From Stichopus chloronotus (taxonomy: Eukaryota > Echinodermata > Holothuroidea > Aspidochirotida > Stichopodidae), in NCBI GenBank assembly GCA_021234535.1, contig CM037835.1:8370001-8434000 (forward strand): a DNA stretch of 64,000 nucleotides, written 5' to 3'. The translations under genes were made by a program, and so were the position numbers. Positions 37,341 through 50,481 of this stretch are shown here, piece by piece (positions within the stretch are counted from its first letter, which is position 1; the number at the start of each line of letters is the position of its first letter). Below the pieces are notes generated by a model. The model did not search any database. It was not told the origin of the DNA and worked only from the letters and a program-made list of their open reading frames with translations.

Positions 37341-37394
37341 GTGACTGCAAGCTGGTAATCCATTTGAGTGGGGAAGCGGGAGGGGGGGGGGGGC

Positions 37395-38350
37395 ACCGTC
37401 CTCTGACGATATGGTAGCTCCGCCACTGGCCTAAACAGAGATCTAGGCATTTTAACTGAGTTTACATTGTAGAATGTGTATATCGTTTGCTCCATTACTC
37501 AGGTCTCTGAGAAAGAGGTAGGACCCCGAAAATATATGAGACCACACTATTATGTTGGTATTAAAAGCACTCTCACCTATTTTATGTACGCACGTGATTC
37601 ATTTATATAACTTGAGGCAAAATCTGGTGAAATATGAAAATATATTAACTTTTAGGAACACCAGTCCCTTCTTCAGACAAGTGTACAGACAGCTACAATG
37701 ATAAAACGAAAAAACAGACGCCTTAAAATGGAAGAACAGCAAAAAGGCACTAACAAACAGAATAAGAGAAACTAAAGCTAATCAATAAGGGTTATAGGTA
37801 AAAACTAAAACCTCTCACCTTAAATATTGATAGCAGACAAAACTTAAGACCACAGGTCACATATCTACCAGCTTTCAGCCTTATTGGCTTTGCGTTCTAG
37901 TACGACTTGTGGACGCAACTTTTCCGTGTGGAATTTGACCTTTGACATCTAAAACTTGATCTTTGACCTCAAAACATATGCAAACATGATTTTTAGATAT
38001 AATCTCGTATGCCGGTCATATATTTGAAGGTCCCCTGTAAATGTCCATTTTGGATTAAGAAGTACAGCAAAGATAAGATTTTCACTAATTTGACCTTTGA
38101 CCTCTGACTTAAGACCTATAACCTTAAATTTTGACGGGAGACGCAATTCAGACCATGGGTCACCTATCTATAACCTTTGACCCTCGTCAGCTTTGCCGTC
38201 TAGGAGGAGTTTCGGACGAAAACTTTTGAAACTGAAATTTTGTTTTGCAAACACACGCCATCATGACCGTGTAGGTTTCTCTTTTTATCAAAACCAATGA
38301 ATAGGCAAAATATATGAAAAAAAACACGAAAAAATATTTTAAAACAATAA
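37395..38350. other. Non-coding, with TTTGACCT-rich segment
   Basis: 37930-38180 has many TTTGACCT/TTGACCTC words, similar in style to the arrays at 50.6 and 57.5 kb. No gene identified. Confidence 0.5.
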
Positions 38351-38354
38351 TTAT

Positions 38355-38480
38355 ATATCACACATCGGACGAGGTCAAACAAAATGGTGCCGTGCATAGC
38401 CAAGGACGGTCGTTGCACCACTATGTCACATGTGATTACGTAATCAACATATGACTTGGACTGAATTTTATCGTTTTAGG
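38355..38480 (+). repeat. Detached unit of the ~270-bp satellite
   Basis: It has the satellite's CGGACGAGGTCAAACAAAATGG, then CACATGTGATTACGTAATCA and a TTTTATCGTTTTAGGCTCGATTT tract. It lies about 1 kb from the main array. Confidence 0.7.
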
Positions 38481-38991
38481 CTCGATTTATTGACTGTGGG
38501 CCGCCCTATAAAATTAAAAAAATTGCTACAGAATCATGAGTTGAAATTAGAGCATTACACAACCAAATCGGGGATGGAATAAAAATAATCACCAATAAAA
38601 ATTTAAAAATATTACATTTACACATCATATTTTGGAGCAGGCCTACGGTTAGGATTACGGACCAGGATTAAGTGTCTGGCATTAATGTATGTCTTCAAGT
38701 CGGAAGATCTGTTTCATTAATGTCTAAACTTTATCGTAATCTAATTTAACAATTAAATTCTACTCCACCGAGTTTACTGGAAAGAGTATTTGCTATGTCT
38801 TCTGTATTTCCTTGAATGGGAAGCCGTCAATGCCACATGAAGACGACGTAACCATTGGGAAAAGTCTTTCGTGTCGTTTTCATTAAAAAAATGGTGGGTG
38901 GGGTACGTTTTACAGTGTAATCATTTAAAGGTTCTTCGATATCCTTCGGCATGGTAAATGTACTAAAGATTAAGAATATGTAAGGAATTAA

Positions 38992-39359
38992 AGGGGCTCG
39001 TTGAGTTGTTTCGTGAAATTCACTAAATTTTCTAAACCTATCAGGTTTCCTTAACATACTAATGACAAATGGTTAAACTAACAAAATCCCAATGTTTAAC
39101 ATACAAAGGGACACTACTAAAGTGAGCAATTAACGATTCAATTTGTGCTTCGAAAATTCGTGACCAGACACTTTTTCATGTTAGTACTTTGGGCATATTC
39201 ACATACACGCATCTAGTACAAGTAAGGGTCAAAAATTCAGAAAGGGTTCATAACTACTGGATTTGAAACTTGAACAATTATGTTAATTATGAATATTTCC
39301 ATGGGTTTATACCCTTCAAAATCATCACAAACTTATTGTTATCAACTCAATGAGCCCCT
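38992..39359. mobile_element. TTAA-flanked MITE, AGGGGCTCATTGAG family, copy 2
   Basis: The left end is TTAA|AGGGGCTCGTTGAGTTG and the right end is CAACTCAATGAGCCCCT|TTAA. The inverted repeats match over 17 bp with one mismatch and the TTAA is intact on both sides. Its length (368 bp) matches copy 1. Confidence 0.85.
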
Positions 39360-39369
39360 TTAATTAAAG

Positions 39370-40980
39370 GGTAAAATATCGAAACTGAAAGGACTTACCC
39401 CAAGAAACCAACACATACAGTAACATGGGTTTCCTCTGAAAAACAAACAAAAAAACAAACAACATAAATACAATACACCACTATAGCGTCCGGTATGCAT
39501 TTACAGTCAGTATTGTTTGTGTTATGTTCTCTGTCTTATCCGCAAAAGTAAAAGCATGTTCTCCGTCTCGGTCTTTATACCGTTAAGGAGACTACCATCA
39601 TCAAAGGAGTCCTGTAAACTCATTTTTTTTTTAAACGATACGACTCACCAAGGAGTCGTCAGAGGGTACGTGCAAGGAAAAGTATTTATTTGGCTTGATT
39701 CTCCTATCACTGACTACATACAAACTCAACGAAAGACAACTTACCACTTAACCAAGAGATGTATAAACCTATCAACATAACAAATACAAACTTTAGCATG
39801 CTAAAGGGCAAGCGTGCTCCAACAGGTGGAACATAAGTCAACAGCTGAGAAGGTAGCACGAGATAATACAAATAAATTCTAATAATGGAATTCCTTACTT
39901 TAATTTCCGTACACTAACGTCATGATAAGATGCAATGTTTTGCTCCCAAGGCAAGACGGCTTTAAATTAAAAGGAGTGTGTCACGAGTGAATTTGCCTCG
40001 CTGCCGGTTTATTTTACCGTACATGCACGAATAAAATAAAAGATTGCGAACTGTAATGTTTATTATTGTTAATCCTCAATAAACCCCAATTGGTAGATTC
40101 ACATTTCCCGCTTATGATTTAAAAAAGAAAATGATTTCTTTACAACCAAAAAGTGATATTTACAAAGAATGAAATCTCGTTATGATCCTCAAACCAATGA
40201 GTTGTTACCAAGTCCTGCCAGCTGACACACCCTACTTGTATATATTTTTTTTCCGTCTTATGTAGTACGACGAGAAAGGGGCCATGGTGTCATACCGGCA
40301 TTGAAGTGACAGCGGACAGCAAGAAAAATAAGATCTTGACTGGTTACTCAACTTAATAATGATGAACTTAATCCACCCTAATCCTTCTGGGTAACCCTGC
40401 TTAAAATACTACTTTTGGAGAAACTCTGATAGATTGCAACAAACTTATCTTAGTAATGTATTGTTCATTTATTTAATCGTCAGTGCTCATCTCCATAAGT
40501 TCAGGCACAATCACGTTACGTACTGAGTTGATTACAAGTGTCTATCACTGAAAAATTATCCTCTCCGATATATGCTAGAGGATAAAATATTTACCACACT
40601 ATGGTGGGGAAAGGACAAATATGAACAACCCGTCATGACAGTCTCGGGGAGGGACGTACTATATTACTCTTAAAACATTTTTCCTCTTTGGACCAATTAT
40701 CGGGAAGGATCTATGCAATCATGCATGATTTTGTATACTCGCATATGCATGTTACGCCTACAGCTGCCTATAAACAGTCAAAAATGCTGTCTTATAAATC
40801 GAAACGTTGTGGAGTGTAATTTTTTAGTCTCGCAAAACTGTACTAGCAGGCACCGTTAAGTGGGCTTGTGTATCTATGTCTGTCGATGTCTGACTTCACA
40901 GTGTTTTTCATATTTGTTTGATGAGAGTTAAGTTCATCAAAAGTTAGTGGTGTTGCAAGAACAGGGGCATTGGTTGTGTA
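39370..40980. other. Non-coding stretch
   Basis: No exon or RNA gene recognised. Confidence 0.5.
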
Positions 40981-40984
40981 AAAT

Positions 40985-41640
40985 TCGAACAAGACGGCAA
41001 TCCACGGAGTTGCGTATATATCTTGTCGCCAACATGGATTGATTTCAACAAAGGGCCTGCACATAGGGATTTGTAATAGCTTACTGCAACCACATCTCAC
41101 GGAGGATATAAGAGGTTTTTTGGACATTAGTATTTACCTGTACAGGACCTGGTTCTGCTAAAATTATTGTTTGACTTAAAGATGAAGCTCTCATAATTGG
41201 CAGTGATGTTGAAAGACATTATCCACAGGGGCCAGTTCTGCTGAAGATGTTTTGGCTAATATTAAAAAGGTGGTGTCTATTTACCCCGATGCTGGCTCTA
41301 AGTTTGTTTTTACCAATCAATCATACGATTTCACCAGTTTACTATAAGAGTGATATACTGTATCTTTATTATTGTCTTTATAGGAACAGCCTTGCAAAGT
41401 TTTGCGTATAATGCTTAATTAGCTCTCAAGATATGGTGGAAATCCAAATTTTTGGGTACCAGTCGCTTTTTTCCTAAAAAATCAGCAAATTTCACTGAAT
41501 TTACCATTACAGTAATGTTATGTTGAACAATATATGTGTTCTCAGGGTAGTCCTTACAAAGCTTTAAGTTAATTGGTCTCATAGTTCTCAAGATATGCTG
41601 GAAATACAAATTTAGGGGCAAAATCGGCTTTTTTTGTCAC
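40985..41640 (-). repeat. Inverted partner of the 31.4-32.1 kb array
   Basis: On the minus strand it shows the junction GTTGGCGACAAGATATATAC, then GCAACTCCGTGG. It also has about two units with CAGCATATCTTGAGAACTAT and TTTGCTGATTTTTTAGGAAA. The pair is inverted and about 9 kb apart. Confidence 0.75.
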
Positions 41641-41659
41641 GTAGGTCATTGTGGACTCA

Positions 41660-44600
41660 TGTTTCCGGTGTACTGGTGTGAGTAGCTTTCGCGCGTTGTA
41701 TTTGTTTAATGGCTCGTCCACGTCTATGTCTCTCATAGTCAGATTACCATCAAATTCATCGTTTCAATTCAGCGTTTTGCAGCAGTGTTTTATTTATTTA
41801 TTTACCGTATTTATTTATAAGTTTTTTCATGTTCTCTTTCTCAGTAGAGCCCTCGCTGATCTCTGATTAATTCAAAAGATTCCTCTGAGAGAAAACCGTC
41901 AGGCTAATCGATTTGGAAATCAGTGAGACGGGAGCTGATATGCTTACAAGAAGATCATATAACTTTAACTTTTCTGGGGGGTGGGATTTCTCCTCAAAGA
42001 TTGACCCTGTCTGCCTCTGCTTCAATTTCCGTCCGTATCTACTTCCGAACAGTCTGTCCAGTGCAATTATAGCATGGTTCCAAGGAATTCCAAAAGAAGG
42101 GATCAACGAAGAAAAGACGGCGTATGGACGTCATTATGAATCATATATGGTTTACCCAGTGAAAGTGGTCATTAAATTTGCAGAACAAAACAAGTTATTT
42201 CAAGACCTTAATGGATTTTTCAGAATGGGTGTCATTTTTACACACCTCCAGAGACATGGGAAATGAATAGTAGTCGTAATTTGAATCTTACAGCTATAGA
42301 CTCTAAGAAATAACTGGGTATTTGGGCTCTATTTTCTGGTATCTAAACCTATCGAAAAACATCTGGACCCCGTTAAGTCTATATCAATTATGTTAAAGTG
42401 ATTGCGTGTGTACTGAAAAACCAAAAAGATAAGATTATGTTTGATCTTAACTTTTTCTTTACTTTTAAATGTACACGCGAGGTCGTGCATGAACTTACTA
42501 CGTCTTTCAATGAAGGAAAATGACAGTAACTACTTCGAAAAGCAACTGGATTGGCATAAAAACAGTAAAAACCAGAAATCATATGTGAAAATTAACGGTG
42601 CTTACTATAACCCCCTACAAAATGAATATGCAACAATAGAGGTCTCACTAGTGTATCAAAAACATACTACTCAAGTCGTCGCTCCTTGGTAGGTATCGGG
42701 AATTGTAGTATTTGGTGAAAGGAAACACTGTATTTACAAATAACCTACGAACTGAACACAACCTTGCCCGCGGCGTCAGTGATCCTGAGTTGTTAACTGA
42801 ATATTTAATACTAGCATGCTTCCCATTGGCTTGCTCAAAGATGCGCACGGCTGATTTGAATGAAAACTGTCAACCACTACCACTGCTACAATGAAACCTA
42901 TTTATTTTCCCAGATCGTTGGAATGGTGTAATTAAAAGCCTTACCAAACTTTTGGAGATGAAATTTCAATGTTTTTACCCTTTGCCTACGCACGCAATCA
43001 CTTTAACACTGTTATAGTATTAAAATGAACCCTTCACAAAGAGATGAAACTGACTTTGTTCTTTTTCAATAAAAAATGCGGTTAAAAAATAATAAATGCG
43101 GGGATAGTTGTATTTGTACTAGCGTTGATCTTTTGCATTACTTTTGATATGTTTTATGACCTGGCCACAACAGACCATTGACTTATGGTGAAATGTCAGT
43201 GTTGTAGACAGACTCCCAGACGGGGTAAGCACCCGCACAGTGACACACTGTAATTGATATATTCAACGTTCCTTTTTGCTAAATTTACACAAAAATCAAT
43301 GAAAAATTATTCAATGAGGTGGTTTCATCATGAAACTTGGGTAAGTATACACCTCACAGGCGTAAAACTGCAACTTTCATAGGTCTGAAAATACCTATTA
43401 GGAGGGTCGCTGTGACGGATTTATCATTACCCTATTTGGCGTAAATGAACCAATTACCTTTTAGAGTGTACCTGACCAGGTTTTACGAAAGTGCTTGTAA
43501 GAGGGGTAGTTACAGGTTATTGCCAGCGGGTTTCTCAAGCGAAAAGTACACGGTTCGGTCATATCTTGCTATCATTTGTTTCTCCATAAGAAGTCCCTGT
43601 TCCTTACCTCGACTATCTCAACCGTCACTGTAACTATATCCTACATAAGTAAACAGGTTATTACCAATACAGTGAAATTCCTACTGTCATTGACTGCATG
43701 AAAGTTCAATTGAGTGGAAGGGATAACCTCTTTTGTTTTAACCGCTTCCTGAACTACCAGCTTCTAGAGATTACATTTACTCCAATGAAGGAAGGAAAAG
43801 ATAATTTTTACCTGCAATGTAAATATTTTTTTCTTTTTTGGTATTTTTATTTTAATATTATTTATTTAGCCTTTAGTAGCTCATCCATAATTGGTAATAT
43901 TAGAAAGTTATATGTGGACTTTAAATATAAAAAAAGGAAACTAAAGGAGAAACAATATTAGAGGTTCAATGGAAAAGGCGTGCACACCTAGAAGGGTATA
44001 GTCAGGTTAAATGAATGGCATACATACACTGCATATGGAAACATGAATTAAGCACTTCGTGGAATATGAAAATTCGGATTCCTTCTTTCTGGTTTTAAGA
44101 TACGGTAAAAGGTTTCGACATTCATTAAGAAATGGACTTGATGAAGATGGTGGGTGTGATATTCTTGTTTGTATATTTCTTTTCTTGCAACTCATAGAGT
44201 TTTGAAATACATCAACAATTTTCAAAAATTCCCCATAATTCTGGGTTCAGTATGATCTTCACTCCAACAACAATATTACTATTACCCAATTAAAAGAAAC
44301 AAGAAAAAATTCCCTGGTTGTCGTAATGCAAAAGAGATCATAGTTAGAAGAAATATATTCAAATGGGAAAATTTGAAAACAGTACATTTCAAGTGAGTGA
44401 TATGTGCAAAGTTTGTTATTCAATTGTTATTCTCCAGTTTATACATTTAGAAAACGTAACAATTCCGATAGTTTGGATGTGTCATAAAAATACTATACCT
44501 AGGCTGAAATGAAACATCGAACTTGTGTCCTTCCCATCTTTAAATGTCTTACACTAGACTTACGTGAAAATAGGTCACTCAAGTGTGAGGAAGTATAGTG

Positions 44601-45890
44601 GCAAGAAATATCCTCTTTACCCCCAACCCCTTTTGTACATCCTCATGTTCCCGCGCCTGTGATAGACGTCAATCGTTCATTCTGAAAAAGCTACACTCTC
44701 CCATTCGACGCATTAATAGCCATAATAATGGACTTCAGAAAATTGCCATCGTGAGAAGCGTATATCTGTTTCAGTGATCGACAGATTACATTATGGCTAC
44801 AAGGTCAGACAAGGTCATAGGGACAGACACTGCCCGTCCCTCACGGCATTCAGGTCTTTTGGAATGTCCGTCCCTCACGTCCCTCAACAGAAGAAAACGT
44901 TACATTTTTTTTTGATGATGAGTCATACATGAATGATCTTCAATAAACACCCAAATGGATTAACCTAAACTTCTTAAGATGAAATTATGATCACTGTGCT
45001 GATCTCAAATTTTGTCCGTCTGTCATTTGCATATATCATGCATATCCGGTACCCTCCCCTCAGTTACAGAAATGTCATAAAGTTCTAATTAAGCGGTCAC
45101 ACGTTGGGCCAGATTTCAGTAGAATTTATCAGACTGTAGGACAATACCACTTCCTTCGTTTTTATTCACGTTAGTCCCTCACGGTCAAAAAGTTGATTAA
45201 TCCATTAACTTGATGCAATTGTTTTGGCTCTTGAATTGTAAATTTTTCACAGGTCAGACTGTTGACTGAAAATAGTGTAGTAATACAACTGCATAAAGCA
45301 TCACCAGTATTCTTGGAGGCAGCAATTAAAATATTGATGCCTGTCCCTCACTTGAGGGAGGAGTTGGTTCACAGTCTAAGGTTCCCTGAAAGCAAGGTAG
45401 TACGTTAATTCCAATATGATACTGCTGTCAATAAATATTAGAAACAATTCCAATTGAAGAACAAAGTTGTTTTTCTGTTTGCATGGCAGGACCATTCACT
45501 ATAATTTCAGCAAAACAGGGGCGTAGCCAGGATTTTTTGTGACCGTCGTATTGGGGGTGTGGTGTTGCCCTGCCGAGGCTTAAGCCGGGATTCCAAATCA
45601 GTCCTGTCCACAGATACGCCTAGTAGGTATGAGGAGAGGTTTAAGGGAATGGAAGAATGAAGGAATCGTGTCGGCCATTCTTTGTTACCCCATCATGGTA
45701 CAAAATTGACTTGCTTCGACACTTGCGCCCATGAACTTAATTTGAAGGTTGAAAAGTAGTGGAGGTGGCTGAGTGCTGTCAGGACCGTCTAAGCAGAGCG
45801 CCACGATCGATTGACGCGAAGCGTACAAGAAAAGTTTTGGCTTTTCAAACCCTCCAGATTGGCAACCATGCTTGGGGATTTATTTTTCTT
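41660..45890. other. Non-coding stretch
   Basis: No supported exon. 44810-45370 repeats the word GTCCGTCCCTCACG/GTCCCTCAC several times. A GGGGCGTAGCCAGGATTTTT dispersed-repeat end lies at about 45519. Confidence 0.45.
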
Positions 45891-45901
45891 TAAATCTTTT
45901 T

Positions 45902-46140
45902 TTAATTCAGCCTCAGGATTAAAAAAGTAGAGAAACACAGTGTAGAATCCATGACATCATTAATATCAAAGGTTTTGATTGTCAGTTCGTTGAGGTGTAT
46001 CGCCAATCCGTCCTGCGTCAGATAAATATGCTGACTGTTCTTCTGCGTGATCCATCCCCTATCCACATACTCGTATACTCTCCGTACAAGCAACAGGCAC
46101 ATGTATGACCAATCGAAACCTCCAATCAACGATGTTACAC
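45902..46140 (-). CDS. Possible minus-strand exon, unknown protein
   Basis: The minus strand has an AG at 46141-46142 and then an open frame to a TAA at 45902, reading GGFDWSYMCLLLVRRVYEYV, DRGWITQKNSQHIYLTQDGL and AIHLNELTIKTFDINDVMDS. Residue composition and codon use look more coding than the surroundings. The R-G-W/L-I...N....YLT.DG pattern is like the wing of a winged helix, which is inference only. The acceptor has a poor pyrimidine tract and no partner exon was found. It may be an old retroelement piece. Confidence 0.25.
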
Positions 46141-46714
46141 CTGTATGAGCGGATTGTTTTAATTGTGCTGTGCATCTTTAACGTCTCATTTTCAACGTCA
46201 TAAAAAGATCACACTTGTGAAGCCCCCCCCCCCCTTTGTTTAAGCCTACCAGTTCTCCCAACTCCGTCAACTTATCATCCTCCCTTTTCTGTTCGTTTTT
46301 TTTTTTTTTGCTCTCCATGAGTTTTCAACATCATCCATCGCTTTCAAAAATTTCTGTGGGAGGGGGGAACTGTGCCCCCTCCCCCACTGGCTACGTCACT
46401 GTGGCAAAAACATACCTATACCAATAAAAGAAGCTTCGTGATTAAGGTAAAAGAAGTCTGGAAAGCAACTAGGGCAAGTTTTGAGAGCTGTAAATTGTAG
46501 ACGGCTACATCTTTTCACAAGTAGCTAGTATACAATACTGTACAAAATGTCTTAGGTTCAGTAAAATTTCTTGCATAAACGCAGAAAAGAAAAACATATA
46601 ATTCGGTTCCATTTCCTAATTATTTCAGCTTAATTACCACACACAAGAATGATTAATAGTTACAAGTCAGCATGCACATCACAAACGTAGAAATGATCAA
46701 CCCAGAGTATGACG

Positions 46715-46830
46715 ACAAAGTCTCTAGTACGAGTGCAAAGCCTCGAGTACAAGCACGAGTAACTAATTTTAAAATTTGCCGAGTATGAGTGCAAAGCCAT
46801 GAGTAGGAGTCCAGACTTGTCTACTAAAGT
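46715..46830. repeat. GAGTACGAGTGCAAAGCC short repeats
   Basis: The words TACGAGTGCAAAGCC, GTACAAGCACGAGTA and TATGAGTGCAAAGCCATGAG recur within about 115 bp. Simple tandem degeneracy with no coding signal. Confidence 0.5.
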
Positions 46831-46834
46831 AGCA

Positions 46835-49200
46835 CACAAGTCTGATGCAGAATAGATGATTCCTCATTCTGCGCAAAATGGTTGAATGACTTCACATGAG
46901 TTACCAACTGCAACTTTTTGAATGAATGACACTTGGTATCATTGGGGGGGGGGGGGGCAATGGTGACATTGATACCATCATGTGAATAAGATTATTTAAC
47001 AATGACAGCAAACGTAGACATAAGTAGTTTGGCAGAGACTATTTAACAGTGCCATAGACAAACGTTACCCCACCACCCAACACACACAAAATTGTCATTT
47101 CATGTTGATATGACATCTTTTTCATCTTCTGCACTCCTTAAACTATTTGGAAACCACAAAATATAAACTGCTGCAATACAAATATTTGAAAATACGAAAA
47201 GTCATGATATTCGACGATCCCTATTGGCCACCGTAGAAACCCAGTTTATTTGTTTATTGCTTTTGATTGATACGTAAATTGATTTCAATAATTCTAGTCT
47301 TTTGCTGCTTATTGCTGTAGAAACACATTACAGTTGGACAGGATCCTGTTTTGACTGGACAGGAGTGACAGGTTTGAGGACAGTGAAATCACGACGGTAC
47401 TAAAAATAAAAAATCGGTATGTTTTTTTGCTTATTATTCAAAGCTCTAGCTGGTTCAAGGAAAAGGGTAAAAAACTATGAACATCTAAATCTCGTAGGCA
47501 TCAAAACATTCTTTGACCGATAAACAGAAAAGAAACAACAAAAAGAGATAAAATAAATAATCATGATATTTAGCGAACTAAGATAAATGACTTTGTTGTT
47601 TCAGTTGTACTTTAGACAATCAAACGCACCAAACTCACATGTCTTTTTGTTTTGCTTTTTATGGTGGGTGGGGAGGGGGTCATAAGGAACCCAATTGGAT
47701 GGCTTTTAATCATTTCTGTAACCATAATAACATAAATGTTTATGAAAACAGATCTAATTGGAAAGCTTGAAAAGTAATAATCAATTTGACATGAGGAGTA
47801 AAGGGAGTGTTGAACATTACTTGAACAATTAGATCCAGAGATTAGAACATTAAGAAAATTGTGTACCGACCACCCACAATCTCGTACCATTAGTCATTGT
47901 GACTTTGGAATTAAACTATCAATATTGAATTGCATTTTCATCACATTGCATTAGCCGATATGTCAAAAACCTTGCTTGTTGTAAAGTATTTCTGGTTATC
48001 ATATGTACTGTCATTTCGCGTATCCGTAAGCTATGGGTGTTGGAATAAACTGTGTAGGCTAAAACATGTCCTTCCTAAAAATGTGCTCCGTTAAATATAC
48101 ATCACCTTAATTATTCAACCTTAACCTATCTCCCCTACGTCTCTCGTGGTCTAGCACCAGTAATACTTTATGAAGCAGTGTTAAGTGTTCTACAACAAAG
48201 AGCCATGAGACATGAAATCACGACAAAAAAAAAGTCACGGGGGGAAAAAGTCAGTTAAGTTGCTTATAGCTTAAATGATATCATTAAGTTAAATATCGCA
48301 ACATTTGCTATTATCTTTGTTAACCACTTGCTCCCTAGTAATTGTTCTCACTTTTTTTTGTCAAAATTGTTTAGTTCACAATTGCAATACAAAACAAAGC
48401 AGTCATTTTCGCTTCCGAAGGAACCAGAGAGTTCACCAAGACCGGTTCATGTTTTCGTGCTATTAATATATGGGACTCTTTACAACAAAATTCAATAACA
48501 AAGTATTCTTCACGTTCCTTCAGACATGTAAAGAAAACTTTTATTTACCAATGTTAGATTTTTGCACCACACGCCAATTTATTGAAATGCTGGTATAAAG
48601 TTGAGGGTAAGTAAGGATGTGAGGGAGGGGGATATTTTCTAGGGTGGTCCGTTCATTTTTTGTCATTTTCTTCCTTAGGTTATTTCAGATTTTCTTTGAC
48701 TCTACCTTTTTCTTGTTACTTCCGGGGGAATACTCCATTGGACAAGCCCTCTCTGGTTTTAGAGTGCTTCCTTTCATGATATCTTTATGTTCCTTATGTA
48801 AACTCTCTATTTACACTCTTCCTATTTTTTTTTTTTTGTTGAAATTATCATCAGATATTGTGAAGAGCAAACTTAATGAAATGAAATGAAGATTGGTAAT
48901 AATCAACTCATAGATGTTTTCGTATGGGTAATAAATAGCGTGTTCATGAATAAAAACGCCTCCTTCACACGTTTGAAATCCTTACGTTTGAGATATGTCC
49001 TATACGTGTTCAAATAGTCAAATAAATCACAAGCAACTGTAAAATGTTAGTTAAATGGGATAGTTAATCAACCTTTAGATGTAGAAAATAGATATGGTTC
49101 GAACTAGATATTTATTATGTTGGTGTTTACTGTAATTACATTCATATTTTGTTTCTTTTTATTTCCTATCAACTTTCACAACCTGGAACATCTGGACTGG
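46835..49200. other. Non-coding stretch before the second signal exon
   Basis: There is a G run at 46944-46957. One weak exon-like piece lies at 47321-47403 (see findings). Otherwise nothing recognised. Confidence 0.4.
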
Positions 49201-49243
49201 ACTAACAACCTTTGCCAATTACGCTAACTCAAAACAGCTGACA

Positions 49244-49295
49244 ATGAAAGTTGGAATTTTCCTTTTGGTCTTCTCCATGGTGTGTTGGGACAGCG
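49244..49295 (+). CDS. First coding exon: signal peptide (gene C)
   Basis: ATG opens MKVGIFLLVFSMVCWDS plus one base (G), ending at the donor GTATGT (phase 1). This is a short basic start, a hydrophobic core and a polar end: a secretory signal. AACAG-TGACAATGAA-GTT-GGAATT upstream and GCGGTA-GT-TCTCCTA at the donor match the exon at 20163 with few differences, so the two share ancestry. Phase 1 is also the entry phase of the first precursor exon at 476. The next candidate exon is 53520-53540. The gene would run off the right edge of the window. Confidence 0.5.
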
Positions 49296-49299
49296 GTAT

Positions 49300-50350
49300 G
49301 TTTCTCCTATATTCCTGCTCCAAATTCGTAGTCAATGCACTTATAATACTGATAATATAACTCTGGATTACACGTTTGTTGACCACTTACTAAAACTGTA
49401 ACATTCGGAGGCCTTAATTCAGGTAAATACGCCGTCAATGTTCATTTTAAAACTACGCTACATGGGGCAAAGTTAGTAAACGATTGTTGATATAAATAGA
49501 TGGGGCTGTGCATTATTTGTCAATATAAAATGGCAGATACCCAACACTTCATATTAAATGGAGATTTGTTTGTTCAAACATTAACTCCCTCCCCCTAAAT
49601 GTCCTGCAGAAGTATTATGTAATTAAAGACATACTTACTATCAGTTGTGCAAAACCGGCTTTGAAGACCTTTCAGTTGATCGAAGCTTCCCTTTCCTTGA
49701 GTATAGATGCTTCTAATTCTGGTGACATTCAGTTACATGTTAATTCAAGTTGGTGGTGGTTAAGGTTGAGTCTGCTTTAAACGCATCTTCAATCTTGTTC
49801 GCTCTGTTAGACATACATAGAACTGTAGCTGCTATACACGTGTTTGGTTTTGTTAGGTTGCTTAACAACCTACGATGGCGTCTCAATGACCCAACTGTAC
49901 TTTCGGATTTTCTAGCTTTTCGTTTCGACGGTAATCGTAATCTTTGCAATCACATTGTCGTGTGTGTGTGTGTGTATGTGTGTGCGTAGGTTTGTTTAGG
50001 ACATCGAACGGGGATATACACAGGAACTTCAAGTTTGCAACCAGGGTTATGCCGAAAAACGGGGATATCCCCGTCTCTGGATATTTTGACACAATGCAAA
50101 TTGGGGTATCAGATAGGCGCTCTCAGCTGTATAGGTGAATCTAACTTTTTCCCCAATGACCTATTGTATGGATCTATACCTGTGTATAGGGGTGTATGTG
50201 TGTAAAAAATTGTACACACAATCCCGTTTCTGGCGTGAATCGGGGATACATGCAAGAATAAATGCCACTAACAGGGGACATCACCTGCAAAGTGGGGATA
50301 TCCCCGTTTACGTGAGGAAAAGTTCATGTCCCCAATCGGTGCCCTAAACG
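49300..50350. other. Intron-like sequence with GGGGATATCCCC modules
   Basis: A diverged module of about 120 bp occurs twice, with the palindrome CGGGGATATCCCCG at 50060-50073 and GGGGATATCCCC at 50294-50305. A (TG)n run lies at 49960-49984. Confidence 0.5.
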
Positions 50351-50351
50351 G

Positions 50352-50450
50352 GTATGCGTGTGTATGTATGCGTGTACGTATGTATGTATGTATGTATGTA
50401 TGTATGTATGTATGTATGTATGTATGTATGTATGTATGTATGTATGTATG

Positions 50451-50481
<31 letters not shown>

